A stretch of DNA of 12,210 bases from Isotricha intestinalis (taxonomy: Eukaryota > Ciliophora > Litostomatea > Vestibuliferida > Isotrichidae), in assembly GCA_023807065.1 (NCBI GenBank), contig JAJJLU010004510.1, forward strand, positions 1 to 12,210. Reading direction: 5' to 3'. The notes beneath the pieces are model-generated. The model had not been told where the DNA came from. It was given only the letters and a program-made list of their open reading frames with translations, and made no database searches. Each line of letters begins with the position of its first letter. Positions within the stretch are counted from its first letter, which is position 1. Made by a program: the position numbers and the translations under genes. Shown here piece after piece: positions 1 to 8,347 of this stretch.

Positions 1-747
1 AGAAGGAGAAGTATCTTCAGTGGCTGTCACTTCATCTTCATTTACAGTGACAGTTCCAAAGTCATCATTTCCTTTATAAGTAACAGTTGATTTAGCTTTT
101 AATTTATATTTTGTGTCTTTAGTTGCTGCTGTATCCATAGTACAATCAACATCTCCTAATTTAGATCCACTTGCTATTTTACAAGTTAAATCTTTAGTAA
201 AAGATGTTCCTGAATTTAATTGAAGATTTTTTATTGTTGTATCTGCAGTCACTTTTTTATCTTGATCTGCCTCAGCTGGTTCTATTGTAATTACTACAGC
301 TTTTCCTTTTACTGATTTTAATTTTATTGTTGTTGCTCCAAATTCCACTGGCTTTGTTATACATTGAGCAGGTGATGCTGGAGTAAATTCACATAAAACT
401 GTTTCTCCACTTTTTACCTTTGTACAAGTAGATTCATCAGCAACTGCAGCAGTGCATAAAGTAGCAATATTAGCTGCCACAGGCCCACAATTTGGTGTTT
501 TATTAGCATCCCACGCACAAACAGCTGTACTTCCACTTTTAATCTCAGGACAATTATTTTGGTCTGTTACAGCTCCACAATCATCAGTCATAACATTTTC
601 TATTGCAGTGCATGCTTTGGTAACTTCTGCAACCCATTCACAATCATCTTTACATTGACCTGAATCAGTAATTGATGAACATGAATCAGCACTTAATGAA
701 TTTATTATTAATGAGAAAAGAAATATTAATTTAAAAATATTCTTCAT
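1..747 (-). CDS. Secreted Cys-repeat surface-type protein, partial (C-terminus beyond window edge)
   Basis: The frame starts with ATG at 747 and stays open for exactly 249 codons to base 1, so the C-terminus lies outside the window. Residues 1-20 form a signal peptide (MKNIFKLIFLFSLIINSLSA). Three tandem four-cysteine modules follow: C23/C32/C36/C46, C57/C66/C77/C87 and C98/C108/C119/C129. Their pattern is C-x8-9-C-x3-or-10-C-x-(W/F)-x7-C, and successive modules are exactly 11 residues apart. From about residue 130 the protein becomes Thr/Lys/Val-rich with few cysteines, probably beta-rich, and ends Thr/Ser-rich at the edge. The layout resembles protist surface antigens that carry Cys/Trp repeats, such as those of ciliates, but I cannot assign a family. 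A membrane or GPI anchor may lie off the edge. The coding sequence looks clearly less A+T-rich than the other genes here. Confidence is high for the gene and moderate for the surface role. Confidence 0.88.
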   Translation of the reverse strand, partial: MKNIFKLIFLFSLIINSLSADSCSSITDSGQCKDDCEWVAEVTKACTAIENVMTDDCGAVTDQNNCPEIKSGSTAVCAWDANKTPNCGPVAANIATLCTAAVADESTCTKVKSGETVLCEFTPASPAQCITKPVEFGATTIKLKSVKGKAVVITIEPAEADQDKKVTADTTIKNLQLNSGTSFTKDLTCKIASGSKLGDVDCTMDTAATKDTKYKLKAKSTVTYKGNDDFGTVTVNEDEVTATEDTSPS

Positions 748-1349
748 TTTTTTCTATTATTGATTTATTCTTTCCTTTTTATCATGGAATTTCTTTAGTT
801 ATATAACTCAATAAGAATATAATATTTTACATAAGAAATGTTTCTCCCATGAAACGTTTAGAAAAATTATAAAAAAATATTTTATTGAAAGAGGATTAGG
901 AAAAATTATATATATATAGATAATAAAATCAAAATTTATTTTCAAGGTCAAAGAAGATTTAAATAATTAAAGAATTTAATCTTTTGTTAAATCACTAATT
1001 ATTCAAGATTTAAAGTAAGTTATTATACTCTTTATTTTTATAATATATTTTCTTCAATATATTAAATTATTTCGAATAATATTAGTTTAAAATAATATTT
1101 ATTTTATTCTTATGTCTAATAAGAATATGATAGATAATATTAATATAATTGTATATTATTTAATATAAAAAAATCAATGAATTTTAAAAAATAAATTTAA
1201 TATTTTTTTATTTTTCAAAAAATAATAATAAATAATAAAAGCAATTAATATTTTCTTTTCTTATATATAAAGCATAATTAATAGATAATTTAAGCAGAAA
1301 AAAAGAAGTATGATTTAATATTTTAAAATTATAAAATTAAAATAATAAT
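748..1349. other. Gene-free spacer between surface-protein and HP1-like genes
   Basis: This stretch should contain the promoter and 5' leader of the left-edge gene and the 3' end of the HP1-like gene, both on the minus strand. It is almost entirely A/T with short TA runs (near 908-918). The only defined structure I see is a short inverted repeat at 1105-1127. I find no tRNA-like or coding signal. Confidence 0.6.
1105..1127. repeat. Inverted repeat, 9-bp arms, 5-nt loop
   Basis: TATTCTTAT at 1105-1113 and ATAAGAATA at 1119-1127 are perfect reverse complements, separated by GTCTA. It lies about 360 bp upstream of the left-edge gene and about 220 bp past the HP1-like stop. It could be a factor site or a hairpin. 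In DNA this A+T-rich, chance is a real alternative. Confidence 0.4.
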
Positions 1350-2165
1350 TTAATTTTCTAAATCATCAGTGAAACAAATATGTTTTTCATAAAATTGTAA
1401 TAATTTTTTAGGTTCTAAATCCCATATTTTTCTAGTTGATAGGATAATATCCTTTTTTTGATTATTCTTAAATTTAACACCAACATCAGCAAAAAATGTA
1501 CCTTTGAGAGAATAAACATTATTAATATTTAAAATTTTAAAATCATTATTTTCTTCAAAGCATTCATCTTTCAAACTTGATTTTGTAGAAGAAGTTGTTT
1601 TAATGGATTTAAACATATTTTTTTTCACATTTCTTTTTTTATTCAAAAATTTATTTTTAGTTGATTTTAAACTTTGTTCAATAACAATTGATTTTTTATT
1701 ATCATTATTATCAATAGAACAATTATGATAATTTTCATTACTATCATCAATATTCTTTTCAATTTTAGGAGTCTTAGAATAATCTTTTTCATCAAAAGCA
1801 TTACTTTCTTTAATATCATCCTTATTTGAATTTAAATGACTAACATTATTATTATTTAAAGAATCATTGTCTAAACTATTATTTTCAGTAGAATATTTTT
1901 CAATTAAAACTTTATCTAAAAATTTTTCTTTTTTCTCACATACAGAATTGTTATCTTTTTTAGTGGATTGAATTCCTTTTTCATATTCTTCAATTGCTTC
2001 TTTGGCATTATATAATTGATCAGCTGGTTCCCAACTTGATTCTTTATCACTATAACCTAACCATTTTATTTTATATTCTATTTTTCCATTCAGTTTTATC
2101 CTTTTGTCTGTTATTTTCTCTATTTCATATTCTATTTCACTTGCGTTAGATTCTATTTTACTCAT
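1350..2165 (-). CDS. HP1-like protein (chromodomain plus chromoshadow domain)
   Basis: This 271-residue protein has the two-domain layout of heterochromatin protein 1. The N-terminal chromodomain (about 11-65) has the expected YEIEKI strand, IKWLGY and SSWEP motifs. Y13, W35 and Y38 match the aromatic cage that binds methylated lysine on histone H3 in known HP1 proteins. Residues 70-200 are a low-complexity Asn/Ser/Asp/Lys hinge with a basic patch around 168-198 that could bind nucleic acid. The last 65 residues fit a chromoshadow domain: GTFFADVGVKFKN, then a Trp-containing segment and FYEKHICF, close to the family's FYE-x-H/R-L-x-F signature, normally used for dimerisation. The likely role is heterochromatin binding in the nucleus. 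The ATG at 2165 sits just before the chromodomain, which supports this start. It is divergent from the WD40 gene at 2904. Confidence 0.9.
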   Translation of the reverse strand: MSKIESNASEIEYEIEKITDKRIKLNGKIEYKIKWLGYSDKESSWEPADQLYNAKEAIEEYEKGIQSTKKDNNSVCEKKEKFLDKVLIEKYSTENNSLDNDSLNNNNVSHLNSNKDDIKESNAFDEKDYSKTPKIEKNIDDSNENYHNCSIDNNDNKKSIVIEQSLKSTKNKFLNKKRNVKKNMFKSIKTTSSTKSSLKDECFEENNDFKILNINNVYSLKGTFFADVGVKFKNNQKKDIILSTRKIWDLEPKKLLQFYEKHICFTDDLEN

Positions 2166-2903
2166 TTTTCTTTGTTTTATTTAATTTTTTTTTTTCATTC
2201 TTTTAAATGAGTTTTTGATGATTTTTTAAAATTTGCATCATTTTTTTTTTAAATTTGGATTATTCTTTTTTTAGGGTTAATTATAATTTGTTGTTATAAT
2301 AATTAAAAAAATATAATTATTGTGTAATTAAATTAAAAATTCCGAAAAATCTATTCGTGGACGAATGGCAATTACAAAAAAAATTTAATCAAATAAAAAT
2401 TCTTATTATATATAAAGTATTATATGAAGAATTTAAATAAACAATATTTATTACTTAAATATTAAGAGGAGATTTAAAATAGAAAGAAAATTCAACAAAA
2501 AATAATTAAGTTTCATTTATTTTATCAATAGGATTTATGTTTGCAATGTTATTTGATAAATATTTTTAATATGATAGAACAGTTAAAAAAATATTAATAA
2601 ATGGAACAAGCAAATTAATATCTTAAATTTAGATTATAAATATGAAATTATGGATAAGAGAATGATTAAAGAAAATAAGCTAATATAATGGAGACAAAAT
2701 TAAAAAAGTGTTATTAATAAAAATTTATAAAATTTAGAAAGGTTTTTTTGGTTGAAGTGAAAAAAGTTTCAATTATATTATAAAATTTTATTATTGATTA
2801 TCACGTTTTTATTAACAAAGAAATATTAAAAAGAATTTATGAATATTAAATAAATATTTATAATAAGAATATATTGAATTATATTCTATATATTTAAATT
2901 TTA
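2166..2903. promoter_or_regulatory. Divergent intergenic region between HP1-like and WD40 genes
   Basis: These 738 bp must carry the upstream regions of both the minus-strand HP1-like gene and the plus-strand WD40 gene. T-runs sit directly upstream of the HP1-like ATG, giving an A-rich leader on its coding strand. The only G+C-containing structure is the inverted repeat at 2351-2368. The segment 2455-2760 has somewhat more G on the plus strand but no usable frame on either strand. Confidence 0.5.
2351..2368. repeat. Short palindrome in the divergent promoter region
   Basis: ATTCGT (2353-2358) and ACGAAT (2361-2366) are exact reverse complements around a GG centre. One wobble and one C-G pair extend the stem to 8 bp. 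It contains two CpG steps, which are rare in this window, and lies 185 bp upstream of the HP1-like start. It could be a dimeric-factor binding site; function is unproven. Confidence 0.4.
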
Positions 2904-4172
2904 ATGGAAGAAATTGATGATTTATTAAAAGAATTTGGAAATCAATTTAATATGAATGATAAAAATATAAAAAAAAATTTAAAAGAAATAAATACATATT
3001 CAGAAAGAATTTCTTTAATGAATAAAAAATACTTTGAATTCAATGAAAAATTTATTAGAAAAATAAAAAATAAAATAATTGATAAAAACTTAAAAAATTT
3101 AGATTTATATAAAAAAGACATAATATTATTAAATAATTTCCAAAAATTTATAAATGAAATAATAAAATATCAAAATCAAATAATTTCTCTTTTCAATAAA
3201 TCAATAACAGAATTTTCATCATTAGAAGATAAAATAAAAACAAGTTATTATTCTTCAAATAATTTTATTCAATTACCAAAATCAATTAACACTCAAAGAA
3301 AAATAAATTGTATTCTTTTATTATCAAATTTAGATATTATAATAGGTTTTAAAGACTCTAAAATTATCATTTATGATAAAGATAATTTAAAGGAAAAATT
3401 AAAAATAGAAGAATTTATATTTGAAATTAATGATATAATTCAAATTAAAAATGGAAATTTAATAATTTCATCTGAAAAAAAAGCAAAAATTTTTAAAATT
3501 TATGAAAATAATTTAAAATATGAAACTTTAAATATTTTAGAATTAGATAATTATTCAATAAATAAAATTATTGAATTAAAAAATGAAAATTTAGTTTCAT
3601 GTTCAATCGATTGTTCAATAATTATTTGGAAAAAAATAAATAATTCATATATAAAACAAATTTCTATTTATGAAGAAGAAAATGGACCAATTTATTCTAT
3701 AATTGAATTTAATAATACTTTAATTTCTACTCATAATGAAAACGATTGGATTATAATTTGGGATAATGAAAGTTATAAAATTATAAAAAAAATAAATAAT
3801 ATTGAACTTAATTTATTTAATAATAATATTATAATTACTTATGAAAAATATTTAATTATTTCAGGAAAAGGAATTTATATTTTAAATATAGAAAATTATG
3901 AAATAATTAAACATTATTATATAAATAATTATGAATATAGTTGTATATTTAAAATAAATGAAAAATCATTTTTAACTGCTTTAACTAATAAAAATTCTTA
4001 TTATTTTTCTTCAATTGAACAATGGAATTTTAATAAAGAAAAAAATGAATGGATTATTAAAAGGAAAATTGAAAATGTTCATAAAGATTATATTACTGGA
4101 TTAATTTATATAAGAAATCAAAAAATTTTAATTTCTTCTTCTTTTGATGGTAAAATTAATTTTTATCAATGA
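2904..4172 (+). CDS. Coiled-coil / WD40-type beta-propeller protein
   Basis: This 422-residue protein ends in TGA at 4170-4172. Residues 1-110 are Lys/Asn/Leu/Ile-rich and likely helical or coiled coil, as in proteins where a B-box or similar N-terminal domain precedes a propeller; no zinc ligands are seen here. From about residue 130 to the C-terminus, beta-strand blocks recur with the WD40 style: 'NLVSCSIDCSIIIWKK' (strand, Asp, then I-I-I-W), 'DWIIIWDNES' and a final 'ILISSSFDGKINFYQ'. The repeats are degenerate, with Trp often replaced by Tyr or Phe, and about six or seven blades fit the length. The role is probably a protein-interaction scaffold in the cytoplasm. The start is the first ATG after an A/T-rich leader with stops. 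No introns are needed. I do not recognise a specific orthologue. Confidence 0.82.
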   Translation: MEEIDDLLKEFGNQFNMNDKNIKKNLKEINTYSERISLMNKKYFEFNEKFIRKIKNKIIDKNLKNLDLYKKDIILLNNFQKFINEIIKYQNQIISLFNKSITEFSSLEDKIKTSYYSSNNFIQLPKSINTQRKINCILLLSNLDIIIGFKDSKIIIYDKDNLKEKLKIEEFIFEINDIIQIKNGNLIISSEKKAKIFKIYENNLKYETLNILELDNYSINKIIELKNENLVSCSIDCSIIIWKKINNSYIKQISIYEEENGPIYSIIEFNNTLISTHNENDWIIIWDNESYKIIKKINNIELNLFNNNIIITYEKYLIISGKGIYILNIENYEIIKHYYINNYEYSCIFKINEKSFLTALTNKNSYYFSSIEQWNFNKEKNEWIIKRKIENVHKDYITGLIYIRNQKILISSSFDGKINFYQ

Positions 4173-4359
4173 TATTTATTAAATTTATTTTATATTTTAA
4201 ATTCTAAAAGTAAAAATTATAATTTTTCATTAAATATTTATGGAAAGATTTAAAAAAAAACATATAAACCACAAAAATAAACAAAAAATAAAAAAAAATA
4301 AAATTAAAAAAAGTTTAAAATCCTTATTATTTATTTCTAATTTTAAAAGCTAAAATTAT

Positions 4360-4557
4360 TTATCTTCTTCCATTTCCAAATAAACAAGATTCCAAATTTT
4401 CTCGACATTTTTTTCCACAACTCATTGCTAAAAGATCTGTTTTGGTTAAACATTGATCAACACATCTCAAATATGTATTTTTACATTGATTTTTATATTG
4501 TTCCACTGTAAATACAAATAAAGATAAAAGTGTTAAAAAGAAGAAAATAAATTTCAT
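4360..4557 (-). CDS. Small secreted six-cysteine protein, copy 1 (probable helical hairpin)
   Basis: This 65-residue protein has a signal peptide (about 1-19, F/L-rich). The mature part has six cysteines spaced C-x6-C-x3-C-x10-C-x3-C-x6-C, which reads the same in both directions. On a helix, the i, i+7, i+11 spacing puts three cysteines on one face. Two such helices joined by the x10 turn would form a hairpin held by three nested disulphides (inference). It ends in GNGRR. It is the first of four tandem minus-strand relatives; this one has the shortest central loop and no M-K-M start. Function is unknown: a secreted defence, signalling or matrix peptide are options. It converges with the WD40 gene across 187 bp of A/T-rich DNA. 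Confidence 0.85.
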   Translation of the reverse strand: MKFIFFFLTLLSLFVFTVEQYKNQCKNTYLRCVDQCLTKTDLLAMSCGKKCRENLESCLFGNGRR

Positions 4558-4906
4558 TTTTTTTTAAGATTTTTTTATTATTTTTTAATTAAGATTTATT
4601 ATAAAATATAATTGATTTATGTTGAAGTTAATTCTTTTTAATCATTGTAATTTTGAAAAAAAAATTTAATTAGTTTTTAAAGATTTTAATTAACTGTCTT
4701 TGTTTTTTTTTTAATTTTTAGTTTTATTAAAATATAATAAGTTAATAAACTTCAAAAAAAAATCTTCTTTTATTATTCTTAAAATTCTTAAAAATTTTTT
4801 CAAAGAAAAAAACAAATAAATAACTTTAAGAATAAAAAAGATTAAAAAAAAATATAAAAAAGGATTTTTAAAATTTTTGTTTTCTAATATTAAAAAAGAA
4901 AAATAT
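4558..4906. other. Gene-free spacer between copies 2 and 1 of the six-Cys family
   Basis: A/T-rich with long T and A runs. The minus-strand open frame across 4711-4983 is Lys/Phe/Ile/Leu-only low-complexity sequence that overlaps copy 2, so I treat it as chance. Nothing else is seen. Confidence 0.5.
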
Positions 4907-5119
4907 TTATCTTCCATTAGCAAAATAGCAATCTTCAAATTTATTATAGCATCCATTAATACATTGTCTTCCTTTTTGTTCATTTGTTATACGTAAACAT
5001 GCAGAAATACAACTTGAATGAGCTCTTTTACATTTTTTTTTTTCTAAAGCTGATGATTGAAAAGTAAATGTAAATAATGATATAATTATTAAGAAAAGAA
5101 AAGTTAAATGCATTTTCAT
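4907..5119 (-). CDS. Small secreted six-cysteine protein, copy 2
   Basis: This 70-residue protein has a strongly hydrophobic signal peptide (1 to about 24). Its six cysteines follow C-x6-C-x3-C-x11-C-x3-C-x6-C, the same fold signature as its neighbours with an 11-residue loop. The C-terminus is YFANGR, close to copy 1's GNGRR and copy 4's YAKGR. ATGs at codons 1 and 3 (MKM) both precede the signal peptide, so the start is uncertain by two residues. Sequence between the cysteines differs greatly from the other copies, so the duplications are old or diverging fast. The plus-strand and overlapping minus-strand frames in this stretch are A/T-rich shadows. Confidence 0.87.
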   Translation of the reverse strand: MKMHLTFLFLIIISLFTFTFQSSALEKKKCKRAHSSCISACLRITNEQKGRQCINGCYNKFEDCYFANGR

Positions 5120-5562
5120 TATTATTTATATAATTAGATTGAATGTTTATTAATTATTAATTTATGAATATTAAAATAAATAATATTTTTAATTTAATAT
5201 TTTTTCAAGAGTGAAAAAAAAGATGAAAATAGTGTTTTTAAAATTCTTTCTTATTCTTAGAATTTATTGTTTACTTGGCAATATAAAAAAAAATTTAATG
5301 TTCATCTGAGAAAATTTCTTAATAAAGTATAAAATATTTATTCAATGTTTTTATTAATAAAAATTAAATAAATTTTTTTTTAATAGATATCTTGAAATAA
5401 ATTATAAAATTAAGGGAATATAATTTTTTAATTAAATTATAAATATAACTTTCATAATCTTTAAAAATTATTCTCTTCATATAATATTAACTTATCAAAT
5501 AAAAAAAAAGAAAAAAGAAACTTTAAAAAAGTTAAAATTTTTTTAATAAAATTTAACATGAT
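5120..5562. other. Gene-free spacer between copies 3 and 2 of the six-Cys family
   Basis: A/T-rich spacer holding the upstream region of copy 2 and the 3' end of copy 3. I see no coding signature, and no fifth six-Cys remnant after checking for the C-x6-C-x3-C pattern. Confidence 0.5.
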
Positions 5563-5772
5563 TTATTTTTTCTTTTCCCATAAACATTTTTCTAAAGTTT
5601 TAAAACATTTAGCAGAACATTTTTTAACTTGAGCATTACTTGATAATTTAATACATTTACCGATGCATTGAGAATATTGAACACCGCATTTAGCTTTTGA
5701 TTTTGTTTGTTCTAAAGTGAAAGATAATAAAGATAAAATGATTAAGAATATTAAACTTAAATTCATTTTCAT
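5563..5772 (-). CDS. Small secreted six-cysteine protein, copy 3
   Basis: This 69-residue protein has a signal peptide (1 to about 21, ending ...SFTLEQ, nearly the same as copies 1 and 4). It has the C-x6-C-x3-C-x11-C-x3-C-x6-C pattern. The mature region is strongly basic (Lys-rich), more so than in the other copies. It is the only copy ending in Lys residues (W-E-K-K-K) rather than Gly-Arg. The MKM start gives two nearby ATG choices. It lies 443 bp from copy 2 and 270 bp from copy 4, both same strand. The family role is unknown; a basic, disulphide-locked helical hairpin could bind membranes, nucleic acid or a receptor (inference). Confidence 0.87.
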   Translation of the reverse strand: MKMNLSLIFLIILSLLSFTLEQTKSKAKCGVQYSQCIGKCIKLSSNAQVKKCSAKCFKTLEKCLWEKKK

Positions 5773-6042
5773 TTTTATTTATTTTTTTTTAATGTTATTG
5801 ATTAATATTACACTTATATATTATATGTTTATATTTATTAGAATATAGAACAATTTAAATTCTCTTTTTCTTCATAGAAATAAAAATATTAAAATTATTT
5901 CAATCAAATAAGTTTAGTTTTCCCTTTTTATTTCTTATAATTGATAATAATATATTAATAATAAAAATAAGTGAATTAAAAAAAATTTAAAAAGAAAGAA
6001 TAAAAGCCATTAATTTTTTCTTTTAATGAAATTTAAAATTAT

Positions 6043-6249
6043 TTATCTTCCTTTAGCATAAATACAAGAAATAAAACCATCATAACATTTTTTTAAACAT
6101 TCTTTACCTTTAGTTTCTTCAGTGTTTTTGAAACAAGGTTTCATACAAGTATTTTGTTCTTTTCTACAAAATTCTCTATCTTGGTATTTATCTTCTAAAG
6201 TAAAACTAAATAAAGATAAAAGTACAAATAATAAGAAAGATAATTTCAT
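6043..6249 (-). CDS. Small secreted six-cysteine protein, copy 4
   Basis: This 68-residue protein has a signal peptide (1-19, LSLFSFTLED at the cleavage region) and the C-x6-C-x3-C-x11-C-x3-C-x6-C signature. It ends in YAKGR. The central loop shares an E-x-K-G-(R/K)-x-C stretch with copy 2 (NEQKGRQC versus TEETKGKEC), so these two may be closest relatives. Upstream on the coding strand is the A-rich leader common in this window. The plus-strand frame over 6122-6400 overlaps this gene, has no Cys or signal logic, and is a shadow. Confidence 0.86.
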   Translation of the reverse strand: MKLSFLLFVLLSLFSFTLEDKYQDREFCRKEQNTCMKPCFKNTEETKGKECLKKCYDGFISCIYAKGR

Positions 6250-6805
6250 TTTTTTATTTTATTTATATTTTTCGTTGTTAGGATTTTTTGTGTTAAAAAA
6301 ATTAATAAAAATAATCAAAAAAAAGATTTCAAAAAATATGATTGAAATCAATATAAAAAAAAATTTTTTAATTTTGAAAAATATGAAAAATTCTAAATGA
6401 TAAAATAAAACAAAAGATATCATAACTATTCTAATAAAAATTATATAAATGAAATAAAGAAATTAGAGAATTTTTTTAAAATAAAGAAAAAAGAATTATT
6501 AAAACTATGAAATATAAAGAAAATAAATATATAAAAACTGAAATTACTAAAGATTTAATTAATTATATAATTTGTAATATAGTATATTTAAAATAAAATA
6601 ATTAGTTTTGTATTTTTTATTTAATTTATATATAATTAATATTATATACATTCAATTTAATTAAGTATATAACTTAAATATTTATTGATATTTAACATAA
6701 TATCTTTTTGATAACTCCTAAAGAAAAGATTTTATACTTAAAACAATGTTATTACTCTTAATTAAATCAGAAAAAGTAAATTTTTACTTTACAAATTTTA
6801 TAAAA
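6250..6805. other. Gene-free spacer upstream of six-Cys copy 4 and downstream of the membrane-protein gene
   Basis: 556 bp of A/T-rich DNA. It should contain the promoter of copy 4 and the 3' untranslated region of the two-span protein. I see no open frame with domain-like composition and no RNA gene. Confidence 0.5.
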
Positions 6806-8347
6806 TTAAACATGATTTTTTTTTTTACTTGAATCGGTATTATAAATATAATTATTTTTAAAAGATTTATAATTATTTTGATTAGATAATAAAAAAGAAT
6901 TACCAAAAGAATTTACATTAGAAATATCAAATTCTTTTCTTAATTTATCCATTTGTTCTAAAATATTTAAAACATGAATAACATTTAATTTCTCATTAAT
7001 GATTTTAATATACCAATAAAATTCTATTTTATCTTGTTTAGATTTTAAAGTCATAGAAAGAGGTAAAAATAATCTTTTAAATTTATTATCAATTTTTTCT
7101 TTATCTTTCATTTTTTCTACAATAAAAGTATTAGATTTCTGAAAAATAGGAAGAATACCTTTATTACTGCAAAATTTACTTTTAACTTGTTTAGGAGTAT
7201 AAAAAGAATTTTTTAAAGCCACATCAGATTGTTCTAAACCACTTTCACTTTTATAATTATTTTTTTTTTTAATTTGATTCTCAATAATAAAGTCTTTAAT
7301 AATTTTCCTATAATAAGAATTTTTAGAATTATAATAATTAATACATTGACATAAGAAAGAAAACACTTTAATAATTCCTCCAATAGTAGCTAAATAATCT
7401 TGAACTTTTAAATAACTTCTATTATAAGTATATAAATTTCCACTATTTAAAATAGTACCAACTAAGAAAGTTCCAGGTATTTCTTCATTATTTAAATTTC
7501 TTAAATCAACATCAATTCTTGCTCTATCAAATTGATGAAATTTTTCTATTGAATTTGAAGGAAAAAATAATCCATTATCTGTTATATATTCTACTTTATT
7601 AAAAAAAAACCATATTTTTTTATATATTGTTCCTGATATACTATATCTATCACTATAAACAAATAAATCTGTTGTTTTTGATAAATTTAAACTATCTATT
7701 GAATATGATAAAAATTTAACATCTAAATAAGAATGAGATAAAAATTTTTCTATTGTTTCTTCTTGATAACATGTATTATTATTTTCTGTACTATTTATAC
7801 ATTTTGAAAGATAAAATGAATAATAACTAAAAAAACTATGATCACCATATATTCCTGTTATTGTTTGATTTGTTAATCTTTCAATTGGACAAAAAAAAGT
7901 TTTTAAATCTGGAATATTATTAAATAAATGTTTATATTCTCCAAAGTGTTTATCAATATTACATTTCTCTATTTTTACTTTTTCATATTTTTGAGTTATT
8001 TCATTTTTTTCTGAATTATATGTTGAATACCAAAAATAAAGAGAAACATTAAATAAATTTTCATTTGGTATTTTATTTGAATAAGAATCACTTAAACGAA
8101 ATAAAAAAGGAAATTTATCAGAATTAAAAATTGTAACATTGCTTTTTTTCTGAATTGATGTTATTATTTTTGCATCTTTTTTATATAGTAATCTATGAAA
8201 AATATAACATGAAAAACCAAAAGAAAAAATTATTGACATTAAACTTAATATTCCTCCTATTATTGTTTTATATATTTTATCTCCATTTTCATTTAATGTT
8301 AAATGAGTTTCATATGATAAATAATCTATTTTTCTTATTAAATTCAT
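6806..8347 (-). CDS. Two-span membrane protein with glycosylated lumenal/extracellular loop
   Basis: This 513-residue protein has a short polar N-terminus (1-27), a first transmembrane segment at about 28-54 and a second at about 317-340. The 262-residue loop between them has four cysteines (129, 153, 183, 193) and several N-glycosylation sequons (N70, N100, N160, N185, N190, N221, N309), so it is probably lumenal or extracellular. The roughly 170-residue C-terminal tail is Lys/Asn/Ser-rich and cytosolic. Both membrane segments open with a similar T-I-(I)-G-G-I motif (28-33 and 321-326). This layout recalls ERV41/ERV46-ERGIC cargo receptors and a large class of uncharacterised ciliate two-span proteins; the similarity is architectural and I cannot assign a family. 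The start is the first Met, preceded by an A-rich leader. It is a single uninterrupted exon. Confidence 0.85.
   Translation of the reverse strand: MNLIRKIDYLSYETHLTLNENGDKIYKTIIGGILSLMSIIFSFGFSCYIFHRLLYKKDAKIITSIQKKSNVTIFNSDKFPFLFRLSDSYSNKIPNENLFNVSLYFWYSTYNSEKNEITQKYEKVKIEKCNIDKHFGEYKHLFNNIPDLKTFFCPIERLTNQTITGIYGDHSFFSYYSFYLSKCINSTENNNTCYQEETIEKFLSHSYLDVKFLSYSIDSLNLSKTTDLFVYSDRYSISGTIYKKIWFFFNKVEYITDNGLFFPSNSIEKFHQFDRARIDVDLRNLNNEEIPGTFLVGTILNSGNLYTYNRSYLKVQDYLATIGGIIKVFSFLCQCINYYNSKNSYYRKIIKDFIIENQIKKKNNYKSESGLEQSDVALKNSFYTPKQVKSKFCSNKGILPIFQKSNTFIVEKMKDKEKIDNKFKRLFLPLSMTLKSKQDKIEFYWYIKIINEKLNVIHVLNILEQMDKLRKEFDISNVNSFGNSFLLSNQNNYKSFKNNYIYNTDSSKKKNHV

Noticed and set aside
452..658. Plus-strand open frame of 68 codons.
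   Set aside because: It lies antisense to the clear signal-peptide/Cys-repeat gene on the minus strand.
2466..2760. AG dinucleotides at roughly 20-35 nt spacing that could suggest a second micro-exon array.
   Set aside because: The triplets after AG are not followed by GT, spacing is irregular, and no terminal exon follows. AG alone is expected often by chance.
4711..4983. Minus-strand open frame of 90 codons.
   Set aside because: Low-complexity Lys/Phe/Ile/Leu sequence that overlaps six-Cys copy 2 in another frame.
6122..6400. Plus-strand open frame of 92 codons.
   Set aside because: Antisense to six-Cys copy 4 and then simple A/T-rich sequence.
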